The notes: generated from the sequence alone by a model not told the origin. A stretch of 64,000 nucleotides of DNA from Anaerolineales bacterium (GCA_020634885.1 JACKAW010000007.1:62001-126000), one strand, 5' to 3'; numbered from the stretch's first letter, positions 33,117 to 42,005 are shown. Numbers and translations: made by a program.

Positions 33117-35168
33117 TTACGGATCCTCATCCAAATAAATATCTTCTTCGTCTGAATAATCCTCCCCATCGTCCTCTGACGATACGTCATCAGAATCATC
33201 ATTCGAATCGATTGATGTATCGGAGCCGCTATCTTCCTCATCAGCATCGTCTGATGTATCAACGCTGTCTTCATCGCCGACATCATCAAGATTGCCCAAC
33301 TCATCGTAAAAGGTATCTATAAGTTCGGCTTCTTCTTCCGTGAGAAATTCATCATCAAATTCTGAGCTTGAAAGCGCGTAAAAGAAATCTTCAAAATCCT
33401 CATCGTCCCAATCTGTAAAAAGTTCATCGAGGTCGTACGAATCGTCTTCTTCATAATACGTATCGTATGTGTACGCCTCTAAATCATTAAACAAGCCCTC
33501 GTATTGGTCAGGGTCTGCCGCACCTACTTGAAAAACGCCGTGTTGTATCAACCTGCCGTTGATGTAAAAGAGGACTTCGTAGTTTCCATCGCGCACCAGG
33601 TACAGGTCGGCGTAGTTTGGCGTTAAGGAGAGGTTCAAGACACCATCGGCTGGGTGATCCCAGATCACGGTTCTTGTCCAGGAGGGGTCTTCTACGCCGT
33701 TTCGCAAAACTTTTACGACCAGTAAGCTCCCTTTGGGAATTCCTTTGTAATGAGAAAGCGCATAAATTTTATAAACAGAACCTTTGTCTTTGAGCTGCTC
33801 AAAGCGGAATCGGGGTGGGTCAAAGCTTGCATCTGCCGCACCCGTTTCAAGGTCATATTGAAGCGTGACGGAAGTTTCATCCAGCAGAGTGATCATTTCA
33901 CGAAGGGCTGCTTTTACCTCGTCTGGATTCTTGATCGCATCCTTCACTGGAGATTGGGCTGTTTCGCTGTCTATTAGTTTTTCCAGCCGCCCAAGCAGAT
34001 ACGATGCTTGGTTAAGCTGCCACCAGATATCGGAGACATCATCGTGAAGCGCGCGCTTTTCGTCAACCATGGTTTTGGCATATTCGATTGCGGTTTGGTA
34101 CTGTGCGCGAGATTCTTCCAGATCGCCATTGGCAAGGAGTACCATCGCCACCCGTAACTGAAGCCAGAGATCATTTGGCGTGATATCAAGGATGTAATAT
34201 CCTTCATCGAGGGCTTCTTCAAATTTACCAACCTGAAACAATGCCCACACAAGATCGCTGACCACGTGAGAATCGTCTTCACCGGCATCCAAGGCTTCAT
34301 AGTAATCGTCAATTGCGGCTGCGTAATCCATACGTCCGGCATTGGCTTCAGCGCGGATGAGGAAGGCGCGTCCGTATGGATGTTCATCGCCCGCCAACTC
34401 GATGGCTGCATCCAATTTTGCTATGGCTTCATCCCATTTTTTCTGCGCAACCAGACTCTGTCCTTCTGCATAATACGGAATGGCGCCGGTTGTACGCAGG
34501 TCGTACACGGGTTGCCGCCAGATGATATATGCCCATACCGAGATGATGAAGATCATGGGAATACCAGACCAGGCGAAGACAAGGCGCGCCACTTGAGATT
34601 TTGTAGTCAATGACAAGCCGAGTAAAAAGCCCGCAACTGCCAAAAGGGTCAACTGTAATATGTAGGCGCTGGATTTTGCCCCCCAGGCAGAAGCCACCTC
34701 AGAAGACGCCTGCTTTTCTTCTTCCAAACGCAGGATGTTCTGTTGATAGGTTTCAAGACGGTACCCAACCAAATCCACTTCACCGGTTACGCGGTTGAAA
34801 TATGCGGAATTTAGCAGTTTGCTTCCCTTCACCAGGTCATCGCGCAATTTTCGGTAGGATTCTGCCGCTGCTGCATTACCGCCTTTTTCGGCAGCTATGG
34901 CAAGCAGGTTGTACTCCTGCCATAGTTGGTACATGGTGCCAAATTCGCTATTCGTACCAGCGTCACCCATGATCTGTTCGCCCATGGCTTGATAGTAATA
35001 GCGCTGTTCGTCATTACCGGCAATGCCGCCAGCCGTGGCGGCATCTCCCTGTATTTTGGTGATCAAAGAACCCACCAGAGCAATCACAGCAACAGACACT
35101 GCTACAATGGTATTAAATAAGGGGGTGGGCGTTTGGGGTTTTACATCGTTGGTCTGTGTAGCGCTCAT
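33117..35168 (-). CDS. membrane TPR protein with long acidic C-terminal tail
   Basis: A 683-residue protein. An N-terminal membrane anchor (about 20-40) and two further transmembrane segments (about 155-205) frame a cytosolic or external region; TPR repeats run from about 240 to 400 (AIAKLDAAIELAGDEHPYGR, DDYYEALDAGEDD). A beta-rich domain follows (VTLQYDLETGAADAS). The last roughly 100 residues are mostly Asp, Glu and Ser. AGGA precedes the ATG. Twelve bases from the upstream DUF4337-like gene, so likely one operon. Function unknown. Confidence 0.75.
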   Translation of the reverse strand: MSATQTNDVKPQTPTPLFNTIVAVSVAVIALVGSLITKIQGDAATAGGIAGNDEQRYYYQAMGEQIMGDAGTNSEFGTMYQLWQEYNLLAIAAEKGGNAAAAESYRKLRDDLVKGSKLLNSAYFNRVTGEVDLVGYRLETYQQNILRLEEEKQASSEVASAWGAKSSAYILQLTLLAVAGFLLGLSLTTKSQVARLVFAWSGIPMIFIISVWAYIIWRQPVYDLRTTGAIPYYAEGQSLVAQKKWDEAIAKLDAAIELAGDEHPYGRAFLIRAEANAGRMDYAAAIDDYYEALDAGEDDSHVVSDLVWALFQVGKFEEALDEGYYILDITPNDLWLQLRVAMVLLANGDLEESRAQYQTAIEYAKTMVDEKRALHDDVSDIWWQLNQASYLLGRLEKLIDSETAQSPVKDAIKNPDEVKAALREMITLLDETSVTLQYDLETGAADASFDPPRFRFEQLKDKGSVYKIYALSHYKGIPKGSLLVVKVLRNGVEDPSWTRTVIWDHPADGVLNLSLTPNYADLYLVRDGNYEVLFYINGRLIQHGVFQVGAADPDQYEGLFNDLEAYTYDTYYEEDDSYDLDELFTDWDDEDFEDFFYALSSSEFDDEFLTEEEAELIDTFYDELGNLDDVGDEDSVDTSDDADEEDSGSDTSIDSNDDSDDVSSEDDGEDYSDEEDIYLDEDP

Positions 35169-35179
35169 TTTATCCTGCC

Positions 35180-35848
35180 TTATACCCAATTTATAATGCC
35201 TGTCACAAGACCGGCAGAGCCGAACAACATACCTAAAACAGTAAATCCCCAAAAGAATACATTGGATAGTTTCCCGATCGTTGAAACCATGGCAAAGAAG
35301 AACAGGGACGCCGCCAGCATCATCAAGGCATACTGTATGCGTTGAACCTGCGCATTGTACAAAGCAGCCTGATCCAAATGCAGTTGCGGATTCAAGTCCA
35401 TATCCTGCGCGGCGCGGGCATAGAGCTGACCCAGATGGGCTTCCACATCATAATTACCATCATAGGTGATGTAGGCATTGGGGAAGAGGTTGAGGTTTGA
35501 GATATACAAAGCGCGCAGCCCTTCCTGCTTTGTGCGCAGTGACGAAACCAGGGTTTCATCCACAGGTTCAGAGGCAAGGGCATCTTGCAACTGAGTGGAT
35601 ATCAACTGATATTCATCAAAATTTCGTTTGTAATTTAGAAAACTGCGATTGGCTTCATCCACAGTTAATGCATTGAGTGATTTAACCTTTTGAGCATTCA
35701 GTTCAGCCCGCTGCGCAGCACCATATTGCCCCGAAGCCTTTCCCTTAACGCTCGCCATGTGCCTGCCCAAAAGGGCGCTAAAAATAGTCAATACTGAAAT
35801 TGTGATGGCAATAATTGTATTTAATTTGGAATTAGCATTCATATCCAA
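35180..35848 (-). CDS. DUF4337-like membrane protein
   Basis: A 222-residue protein with an N-terminal helix (about 10-28), a long soluble coiled region including the EANRSFLNYKRNFDEYQL segment, and two C-terminal helices (about 173-218). The pattern resembles DUF4337 proteins. AGGAG precedes a TTG at 35848 by six bases and an in-frame ATG at 35842 by twelve; either may be used. Operon with the acidic-tailed TPR protein. Role unknown. Confidence 0.65.
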   Translation of the reverse strand: MDMNANSKLNTIIAITISVLTIFSALLGRHMASVKGKASGQYGAAQRAELNAQKVKSLNALTVDEANRSFLNYKRNFDEYQLISTQLQDALASEPVDETLVSSLRTKQEGLRALYISNLNLFPNAYITYDGNYDVEAHLGQLYARAAQDMDLNPQLHLDQAALYNAQVQRIQYALMMLAASLFFFAMVSTIGKLSNVFFWGFTVLGMLFGSAGLVTGIINWV

Positions 35849-36093
35849 ACCGTTCTCCTATAAAATCACTTTTCATATCTGAATTTCAGCAGAATTTAGA
35901 AGTTACAACAGAAGTATAATGCCCGCCGCTCTGCAATTTGAATTTTCATGGGTTTGCTGTTTTCAACGGGAAAGCTCTATTCGACCACAAAGGAAAAAAG
36001 CCTAAACATTCCCGCCAGAAATGGGAGAGTCTTTTTTATAAAAAGCGCAATTCAGCGCCACGCTGGGTATAATACCGCCTCGGTACAAAAATC
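35849..36093. other. intergenic region with two -10 elements
   Basis: Between divergent genes. TATAATGCCCGCC at 35915-35920 and TATAATACCGCC at 36068-36073, both facing the ABC-F gene. An intervening 63-codon open frame (35948) has no ribosome binding site and overlaps the ABC-F start; not called. Confidence 0.5.
36068..36073 (+). promoter_or_regulatory. -10 element of the ABC-F gene
   Basis: GGGTATAATACCGCC, 20 bases before the ATG at 36094. Confidence 0.55.
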
Positions 36094-38118
36094 ATGGCAC
36101 TCATTACTACATCCAACCTCACCAAATCCTACGGCGTAACAGACATCTTCGCCGGTCTAACCGTTTCCATTGAAAAGGGCGAACGGCTCGGTATTGTTGG
36201 TCCAAACGGCGTGGGCAAGACCACGTTCCTGCGGATCATTGCCAGCGAAGATGAAGCCTCGACGGGGGTCGTCACCCGCACAAAGGGAGTCCGAACCGGA
36301 TATCTTTCGCAGGAGGCAGATTTCAAAATGGAAGGCACGCTTTGGGATGCGTGTCATTCTGTTTTCGATGATCTCATCCGCCTGCAACAGGAACTTCACC
36401 GCCTTGAAGAGCAGATGGCAACCAACCCCGATGTGATCGAACAATACGGCAAACTGCAAGAGGATTTTGAACGACGCGGCGGCTATACCTACGAGACTCG
36501 CATGAAACAGGTACTCACCGGTTTGGGTTTCGACGCTTCAGACTACACTTTGTCTTTGGATCACCTTTCAGGCGGACAGCGCACCCGGGCTTTTCTCGCC
36601 CGACTCCTTCTTTCGGGTCCTGATATTTTGTTGTTGGACGAACCCACCAACCATCTCGACATCCGCGCGGTGGAATGGCTGGAAGGCTACTTGAATCAGT
36701 GGGACGGCGCGGCGATCATCGTTTCGCATGACCGTTATTTTTTGGATAAGGTCAGTACCGAGATTTTGGAAATGCTGCCCGGCGCGTACGAAACCTATAA
36801 AGGAAATTACACCGCATATCTAAAACAGCGTGAAGAACGCATTGCCCGCAGGCAGGAAGTGTTCGAGAGCGAAAAAGAAAAACTGAATAAAGAGATGGAA
36901 TACATCCGCAAGAATGTGGCGGGACAAAATGTATTGCAAGCCAAAGGGAAACTGAAACGCATCTCGCGTTTGATTCAAGCCATTGAGCAGGTGGGTTTCG
37001 ATGCGGCGCTCAACCAAAAATGGAGTGAGACCGCCAGCGAAATTTCAGTAACAACTTCCATTATGAGCGTGGAGGAAGCGGGGCGGCGAATCAATGCGTT
37101 GAAATCTCCCGTGCGGACGTTGCCGCATTTGCATTTGCGCCTCGGTTCAGAGAAACGTTCCGGCGATCTTGTTGTGCGCACAAAAGACTTGGAAGTGGGT
37201 TTCCCCGATAAACCCCTGTTCAAGTCGCCGGATATTGAACTTCGCAGGCAAGATTGCGCCGCGCTGATCGGTCCAAATGGCGCGGGGAAGTCTACGTTCT
37301 TAAAGACCATTCTCGGTCAGTTCGAGCCGCTGGCAGGTGAAGTGGTGCTGGGTTCTAGTTTGCACATTGGGTACTTTGCTCAGGCACATGAAGGGCTAGA
37401 CCCCGAAAAGACTCTGTTGCAGGAAATTGACTCCGTCATGCCGAATTGGCTGCCCGGGCAGATCCGCGATTATTTGGGCAAATATCTTTTCAGCGGCGAC
37501 GATGTGCAAAAGAAAGTGGGGATGCTCTCCGGCGGCGAGCGCGGACGTTTGGCACTGGCAAAACTTGCCTTGCAAGATACGAACCTGCTGCTGCTCGACG
37601 AGCCGACAAATCACCTCGACATTCCTTCGCAGGAAGTGTTGGAAGCGGTGCTGGAAGATTACACCGGCACCATTCTACTCATCTCGCATGACCGTTATCT
37701 CGTGGATGCGCTGGCAACCCAAATTTGGGAGGTGAATCCTGAAGCGGGTGAACTAATCGCATTCAAGGGAACATATTCTGAGTTGAGAGCTGAACGCGAG
37801 CAGAAGGAGTACGAAGCGTTTATGGCGGCGCAGGCGAAAAGCGATATTCGAGATTCGGGAAGCGATAATCGGGCTTCGAATACAGGCGCTAAAAAATCAA
37901 AGAATGCTGTTACGAAGGAAGAAAGAAGAAAGATTGCGCAGGTGCAGGAGTTGGAAAACAAGATCGCCGAGTTGGAATCTACACTGGCGAATTTGACGGC
38001 ACAGTTGGAGAGTCCGCTGGTGAAGCCGGATGAGGTGATGAAGATCGGCAACGAGTACAACCGCGTGCAAGCCGAGATGGATCAGAAACTGGCAGAGTGG
38101 GAGCGGATGCAAAGTTAA
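36094..38118 (+). CDS. ABC-F family ATPase
   Basis: A 674-residue soluble protein with two ABC domains and no membrane part, typical of ribosome-acting ABC-F factors. Domain 1: GPNGVGKTTFLR, LSGGQRTRAFLARLL, ILLLDEPTNHLD, VSHDRYFLD. Domain 2: GPNGAGKSTFLK, LSGGERGRLALAKLA, LLLLDEPTNHLD, ISHDRYLVD. The inter-domain helical linker (about 240-320) is the P-site tRNA interaction motif. The C-terminal extension has a low-complexity Ser/Asn stretch and a coiled coil (ENKIAELESTLANLTAQLES). Could act in translation rescue or antibiotic protection; subfamily not set. Confidence 0.93.
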   Translation: MALITTSNLTKSYGVTDIFAGLTVSIEKGERLGIVGPNGVGKTTFLRIIASEDEASTGVVTRTKGVRTGYLSQEADFKMEGTLWDACHSVFDDLIRLQQELHRLEEQMATNPDVIEQYGKLQEDFERRGGYTYETRMKQVLTGLGFDASDYTLSLDHLSGGQRTRAFLARLLLSGPDILLLDEPTNHLDIRAVEWLEGYLNQWDGAAIIVSHDRYFLDKVSTEILEMLPGAYETYKGNYTAYLKQREERIARRQEVFESEKEKLNKEMEYIRKNVAGQNVLQAKGKLKRISRLIQAIEQVGFDAALNQKWSETASEISVTTSIMSVEEAGRRINALKSPVRTLPHLHLRLGSEKRSGDLVVRTKDLEVGFPDKPLFKSPDIELRRQDCAALIGPNGAGKSTFLKTILGQFEPLAGEVVLGSSLHIGYFAQAHEGLDPEKTLLQEIDSVMPNWLPGQIRDYLGKYLFSGDDVQKKVGMLSGGERGRLALAKLALQDTNLLLLDEPTNHLDIPSQEVLEAVLEDYTGTILLISHDRYLVDALATQIWEVNPEAGELIAFKGTYSELRAEREQKEYEAFMAAQAKSDIRDSGSDNRASNTGAKKSKNAVTKEERRKIAQVQELENKIAELESTLANLTAQLESPLVKPDEVMKIGNEYNRVQAEMDQKLAEWERMQS

Positions 38119-38124
38119 CTTATC

Positions 38125-38156
38125 GCTCCTGATGGGGGCTAAGCCCCCATCAGAGC
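38125..38156. repeat. REP palindrome (left of RAYT)
   Basis: CTGATGGGGGC (38129-38139), loop TAA, GCCCCCATCAG (38143-38153), with outer GCT/AGC pairing and one bulge. Shares the GGGGGC-TAA-GCCCCC core with the right copy. Confidence 0.85.
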
Positions 38157-38171
38157 ATTATGGGAGGAAAT

Positions 38172-38741
38172 ATGCCGGTTCGACCTGAATTCAACCCTGA
38201 ATACCTCTACTTCATCACCACAACTGCTGAAAAGCACTTTCACATTTTCAGAAGAGAATCCATTATCCGCATTTTATTGGACAGTTTGCATTTTCTACGC
38301 ACCAGCAAACGAATGGAATTATTTTGCTTTGTTATCATGCCCAACCACATCCACTTAATTGGCAGATTTAGCCACGAACATCCCATGTCTGACATGGTAC
38401 GGGACTTCAAACAACACACGGCAAGGCAAATCATCCGTCAACTGATGGCGGAAGAAAAAAATGAGCGGTTGGGAATTCTCGAAAAATTGAACAAACATAA
38501 GGGTCAGCAGTACAAAGTATGGGAAGATGGTTTCGATGCACGAGATGTATTTACGCCTGAATTTCTTTGGCAAAAGATGGAGTACATCCATTACAATCCC
38601 TGTCACACAAAATGGAATCTGGCAACGTCACCCGAAACATATCCATGGTCAAGCGCCAGGTTCTATATGCTGGATAAACCCTCTGTAATTCCAGTAGATG
38701 ATGTGAGAAACCTTTTCATAAATTGCTCGTGTGGGGGCTAA
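38172..38741 (+). CDS. REP-associated tyrosine transposase (RAYT, IS200-like)
   Basis: A 189-residue Y1 transposase. The HUH motif appears as MPNHIHLIG (about residues 56-64). The catalytic tyrosine is in the block KMEYIHYNPC, typical of RAYT proteins, with WEDGFDARDVFTPEF and YPWSSARFY around it. RAYTs mobilise or process REP palindromes, and two REPs flank this gene. GGGAGG precedes the ATG at 38172. The last codons, N-C-S-C-G-G-TAA, are encoded by the right REP, whose loop supplies the stop. Confidence 0.92.
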   Translation: MPVRPEFNPEYLYFITTTAEKHFHIFRRESIIRILLDSLHFLRTSKRMELFCFVIMPNHIHLIGRFSHEHPMSDMVRDFKQHTARQIIRQLMAEEKNERLGILEKLNKHKGQQYKVWEDGFDARDVFTPEFLWQKMEYIHYNPCHTKWNLATSPETYPWSSARFYMLDKPSVIPVDDVRNLFINCSCGG

Positions 38742-38755
38742 GCCCCCACACGAGC
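38725..38755. repeat. REP palindrome (right of RAYT)
   Basis: A perfect 14-bp stem, GCTCGTGTGGGGGC (38725-38738) with GCCCCCACACGAGC (38742-38755), and loop TAA, which is also the RAYT stop codon. Confidence 0.9.
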
Positions 38756-38767
38756 GGAAAGATAGCC

Positions 38768-39427
38768 ATGCCAACCTACATTGACCTTAGCCACACCATT
38801 CACGACGGACTTGTCACCTACAAGGGACTGCCCGCCGCCATCGTTTGCGATTACCTTAGCCGTGAAGCGTCTCGTGCAAATTACGAAGCAGGGACGGAAT
38901 TCCACATCGGCAAGATCGAAATGGTGACCAACACCGGCACCTATGTGGATTGTCCCTTTCACCGCTATGCTGATGGAAAAGACCTCTCAGAGGTGATGCT
39001 TGAATCCTTTGCCGATCTCGAAGGCATTGTCATCCGCGTGAATTGGCGAGAGGGGTTAGCCGTCACCGCCGAAGCGTTCAAAGGGAAGGATGTTCGCGGG
39101 CGCGCGGTTCTTGTTCACACGGGCTGGGCAGAGCATTGGGAAACCGATGCCTATTACACAGGTCATCCATTTCTAACGGAAGATGCCGCCGTGTATCTGC
39201 GCGACCACGGCGCCAAACTTGTTGGCATTGACTCGTACAATATTGACGATACACGCAGCAAAGGCAGACCCGTCCACTCTACGCTTTTACGGGCAGATAT
39301 CATCATTGCAGAGCATTTATGCAATTTGGAAAATATCCCAGATGATGGTTTCACTTTTTCAGCGGTCCCACCAAAGGTCAAAGGCGCAGGAACGTTCCCT
39401 GTGCGGGCGTTTGCAAAAATCAAGTAA
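38768..39427 (+). CDS. cyclase family protein (KynB-like metal-dependent hydrolase)
   Basis: A 219-residue member of the putative cyclase/kynurenine formamidase family. It has IDLSHTIHDGLVTYKG at the start, the metal site GTYVDCPFHRYADG (about 57-70), RGRAVLVHTGW, and VGIDSYNIDD. The family hydrolyses N-formyl or related amides using a His/Asp metal site; no other tryptophan degradation gene is near. GGAA precedes the ATG. A strong terminator follows. Confidence 0.85.
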   Translation: MPTYIDLSHTIHDGLVTYKGLPAAIVCDYLSREASRANYEAGTEFHIGKIEMVTNTGTYVDCPFHRYADGKDLSEVMLESFADLEGIVIRVNWREGLAVTAEAFKGKDVRGRAVLVHTGWAEHWETDAYYTGHPFLTEDAAVYLRDHGAKLVGIDSYNIDDTRSKGRPVHSTLLRADIIIAEHLCNLENIPDDGFTFSAVPPKVKGAGTFPVRAFAKIK

Positions 39428-39428
39428 C

Positions 39429-39466
39429 AAAAAATCCGATGCTTATGCATCGGATTTTTTGTTTTT
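39429..39466. terminator. bidirectional terminator
   Basis: A 14-bp stem (39429-39442 with 39447-39460), loop TTAT, between convergent genes. Confidence 0.9.
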
Positions 39467-39869
39467 AGTACTCGATCACTCGTTTAAGTTTTTTTGCTTC
39501 AGCAATCCATGCCTTCACATTGCTTAAACCAGGCATCTGGTTCACAAGGTTTTTCTTTTCATTAACTTTTGTCATCGTTTCAAGCAGGGCTTCGGGCTTA
39601 CGTCCTGCCAATTCAACAGCGGTATCAACACCAGCGGCTTCAAGCAAATCTGAGAACTGTGTACCAATTCCCTTTACACGGAACAAGTCAGCACGGTTGA
39701 CCCACTCAAGAATTGTCTTCGGGGTAAAACCAGTTGCCTTGGCAAGTTCCTGACGTCCCTTGCGGGTGGCGCCCATTTTCAAAAGTCCATTTGTTCCGCG
39801 AACGCCAGCCTTCTCCAACTTCGCAGCGCGTGCGGATCCAATACCTTCAATTTGTTTAAGTGTAGCCAT
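39465..39869 (-). CDS. DUF4332-like helix-hairpin-helix protein
   Basis: A 134-residue soluble protein with two helix-hairpin-helix-like repeats (IEGIGSARAAKLEKAGV and VKGIGTQFSDLLEAAGV), the DUF4332 pattern. Such repeats contact nucleic acid backbones, but no enzymatic part is present. GGAG lies six bases before the ATG at 39869; the open frame upstream to 39914 lacks a site. Function unknown. Confidence 0.75.
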   Translation of the reverse strand: MATLKQIEGIGSARAAKLEKAGVRGTNGLLKMGATRKGRQELAKATGFTPKTILEWVNRADLFRVKGIGTQFSDLLEAAGVDTAVELAGRKPEALLETMTKVNEKKNLVNQMPGLSNVKAWIAEAKKLKRVIEY

Positions 39870-39952
39870 AATTATCTCCTTCGCCATGAGTATAGCATCA
39901 TATAAAGAGAACACAAATTCTTTTATGAAGTTTTTATGTAATATTTTACAAA

Positions 39953-40516
39953 TTAATCCACGACCACTTTGAGTTCGAATGAACCGCTATTATCGTCACA
40001 TTCCCAATCGTTCACGGTGAACATCAGGCTGCCATCGGCTTCAACTATAAACTCAAGGTATGTTCCCACAAAGAAAGCGTTTTGATCGCCCACTCTGGCA
40101 ATCAACGAACCATAGCCAACGCCTTGAACCGGGCACTCAATCGCGCCACAAATATATGTTTGCCCGTTCGGGTCTGAATTGCTGCCTTCTACTCCGCCAT
40201 TGGTATTGCCAATGCCGCTGGCAAAAATAGTAACGCGCTGTCCTTTTGTCACGGCAACTCCCGAGTCCATCCAGCACGCGGCGGCAGGTACGCTGACTTG
40301 ATACGAATCGTAGGCGGGTGTGGCGGTGGGGGTACGCGGCGCAGCTTTGGTAAGCGCACCCGCAGTGACTGCGGCAACAACGGCGTTCACTGTGGCAGTG
40401 GGCGGCACGGTTTGGGTTGCTATGACTGTTTCTGTTGGCGGTACTTCTGCCGCACTACAGGATATTACCAACGCAGACAAGATCACCAAAATAAAAAATT
40501 TGCAAACTGAGTTCAT
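39953..40516 (-). CDS. lipoprotein with LecA/PA-IL-like domain
   Basis: A 187-residue secreted lipoprotein. Signal peptide with lipobox LVISC (Cys20), a Thr/Pro/Ala linker, then a beta-sandwich resembling the PA-IL galactose lectin: GQRVTIFASGIGNTNGG, GSLIARVGDQNAFFVG and FTVNDWECDDNSGSFELKV, whose late aspartates and asparagines fit a calcium-sugar site. AAGGAG precedes the ATG at 40516. Possible surface glycan binding. Confidence 0.78.
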   Translation of the reverse strand: MNSVCKFFILVILSALVISCSAAEVPPTETVIATQTVPPTATVNAVVAAVTAGALTKAAPRTPTATPAYDSYQVSVPAAACWMDSGVAVTKGQRVTIFASGIGNTNGGVEGSNSDPNGQTYICGAIECPVQGVGYGSLIARVGDQNAFFVGTYLEFIVEADGSLMFTVNDWECDDNSGSFELKVVVD

Positions 40517-40589
40517 AACCTGTTTCTCCTTGATGAAGTGGTTGAAACTTCTGATAACCCTGACTGAACCCTGGAACAGATCGTATTTT

Positions 40590-41300
40590 TCATACCGGCG
40601 GGTATGGATATGACCTGCGTCCATGAATGGGTTGCGGAAATAATTTTGTTTGACGAAGTTCTTCGGCTCGTTGGATGAGGGCGGCGATCTCGTTTGGGCT
40701 TAGGTAACGCTCAAAGAGGCTGAGCCAGCCCTCCGTCGAAGAAAGAGGCGCGAGCAATTCATCGGGGATGGGTTGTCCGGCAAAGTCCCATAAGACGGTG
40801 CGCAGTTTATATTCTTCATGAAAACAGATGCCATGGTCAATGGCGTAAAGACGCTTTGTTTCGTCTTCAAAAAAGATGTGGCTGCCTTTGCGGTCGGCAT
40901 TGTTGGCAAGGTAATCAAAGAGGACGATGGGGCGAAGTAACTGTTTGTCTTCCACGCTGAAGTTGAAGTAGTGATATTCAATATCGTAATCTATGTATTG
41001 CTGTAAGGAACCGGGTCCGTAGGGACCATCGTCACGGTAGACTGTGACGGGAACAATGTGTAAGCCCAATGCCTCACTCAACTCATATGCGGCAACCTCA
41101 CGCAGGGCGAGGGTGTTTTCTGGAAAATCCCACAGGGGTTGTTCGCCTTTACTTGGTTTATAAACCGCCTTGATACTTTCACCTTCATGCTGAACATCAA
41201 CAAGAAAGGTGTAGTTGGAACCAAGCATAAATTGACCGCGGAGTTCATAACTGCCATTGGCAAGGATATTTTTTATATTTTGATAAGTGGGAGAATTCAT
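40590..41300 (-). CDS. SCO1664 family protein (PI3/4-kinase-like fold)
   Basis: A 236-residue protein. The kinase-like core has GSNYTFLVDV, KAVYKPSKGE, LREVAAYELSEALGL, the catalytic-loop-like LFDYLANNADRKGSHIF and the metal-binding AIDHGICFHEEYKLRTVLW. In Actinobacteria this family sits beside DUF3090, as here, so the pair is conserved across phyla (recollection). Substrate unknown. No clear ribosome binding site. Confidence 0.83.
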   Translation of the reverse strand: MNSPTYQNIKNILANGSYELRGQFMLGSNYTFLVDVQHEGESIKAVYKPSKGEQPLWDFPENTLALREVAAYELSEALGLHIVPVTVYRDDGPYGPGSLQQYIDYDIEYHYFNFSVEDKQLLRPIVLFDYLANNADRKGSHIFFEDETKRLYAIDHGICFHEEYKLRTVLWDFAGQPIPDELLAPLSSTEGWLSLFERYLSPNEIAALIQRAEELRQTKLFPQPIHGRRSYPYPPV

Positions 41301-41308
41301 AAAGTTAT

Positions 41309-41349
41309 AAGAATTTAAAAAGGTCGAAAGCTGTTGACCTTCGACCTTT
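41309..41349 (-). terminator. hairpin terminator
   Basis: Minus strand AAAGGTCGAA with TTCGACCTTT (41349-41340 with 41328-41319), followed by TTAAATTC; lies between DUF3090 and the SCO1664 gene and may reduce read-through. Confidence 0.6.
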
Positions 41350-41357
41350 GGATGAGT

Positions 41358-41882
41358 TTAGTGAAAATGTCCATTCTTCTTAGGGCAGAAGTGTCCGCCA
41401 GGTTCCATGGGCTGACCGCATTGCGGGCAGACGGGTCGCCCACGAGAGGAGACTTCCTGCCCCCAGCGGGCGAGCTGGCGCAGTTGTGTGCGGGTTGCCC
41501 AAAAACGGATCTGTGATGCCTGTTCGGGGTCTTGTTCTTCGGTGAGAAGTTCCTTGGCAAAGACCACAACACGGTCGCGGTCTTTATCGTACCCCAAGCC
41601 AATTTCTCCGGCGCGGAAGAGCGGGTCTACCGGCGGGTTAATGCGCATGACATCTTCCACATAATCGCCTGCGGCTTCTTCAAGGTCTGGGTATTGCTGG
41701 GTAAGTTGGGCAAGGAACTGTTCCACCCCGATGGCAAGCGAGATCAATTGCGCTTTTTCAATGATGATGGTGATGGTGCGTTTATCTTCATAGGCATGTA
41801 AATAAAAAACACGCTGCCCGGGCTTGCCGATGGCGTCTGTAGTGATGTGGTCACATTCAATATCGTAGTCGATGCGGGACAT
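41358..41882 (-). CDS. DUF3090 family protein with C-terminal zinc ribbon
   Basis: A 174-residue soluble protein of the DUF3090 family (RVFYLHAYEDKRTITIIIEK, EIGLGYDKDRDRVVVFAKE). The C-terminus has CPQCGQPMEPGGHFCPKKNGH, a short zinc ribbon. It is followed by the SCO1664-like gene. The pair's role is unknown. No good ribosome binding site is seen before the ATG. Confidence 0.85.
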   Translation of the reverse strand: MSRIDYDIECDHITTDAIGKPGQRVFYLHAYEDKRTITIIIEKAQLISLAIGVEQFLAQLTQQYPDLEEAAGDYVEDVMRINPPVDPLFRAGEIGLGYDKDRDRVVVFAKELLTEEQDPEQASQIRFWATRTQLRQLARWGQEVSSRGRPVCPQCGQPMEPGGHFCPKKNGHFH

Positions 41883-41973
41883 AAGTTACCTTTTTGAGAG
41901 TATACCAGAAGAGACTATGGACAGTGGATGATGGATGCTGATTCATGAACTATGGTTCATCGTCTCAAAACGG

Positions 41974-41979
41974 TATAAT
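41974..41979 (+). promoter_or_regulatory. -10 element of the mutase gene
   Basis: CGGTATAATCGC, 26 bases before the ATG at 42006, leaving room for AAAGGAG. Confidence 0.6.
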
Positions 41980-42005
41980 CGCAACAACCCAACAAAGGAG
42001 CTGCC

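Noticed and set aside
35948..36139. 63-codon open frame before the ABC-F gene
   Set aside because: Overlaps the ABC-F start, lacks a ribosome binding site and shows no domain.
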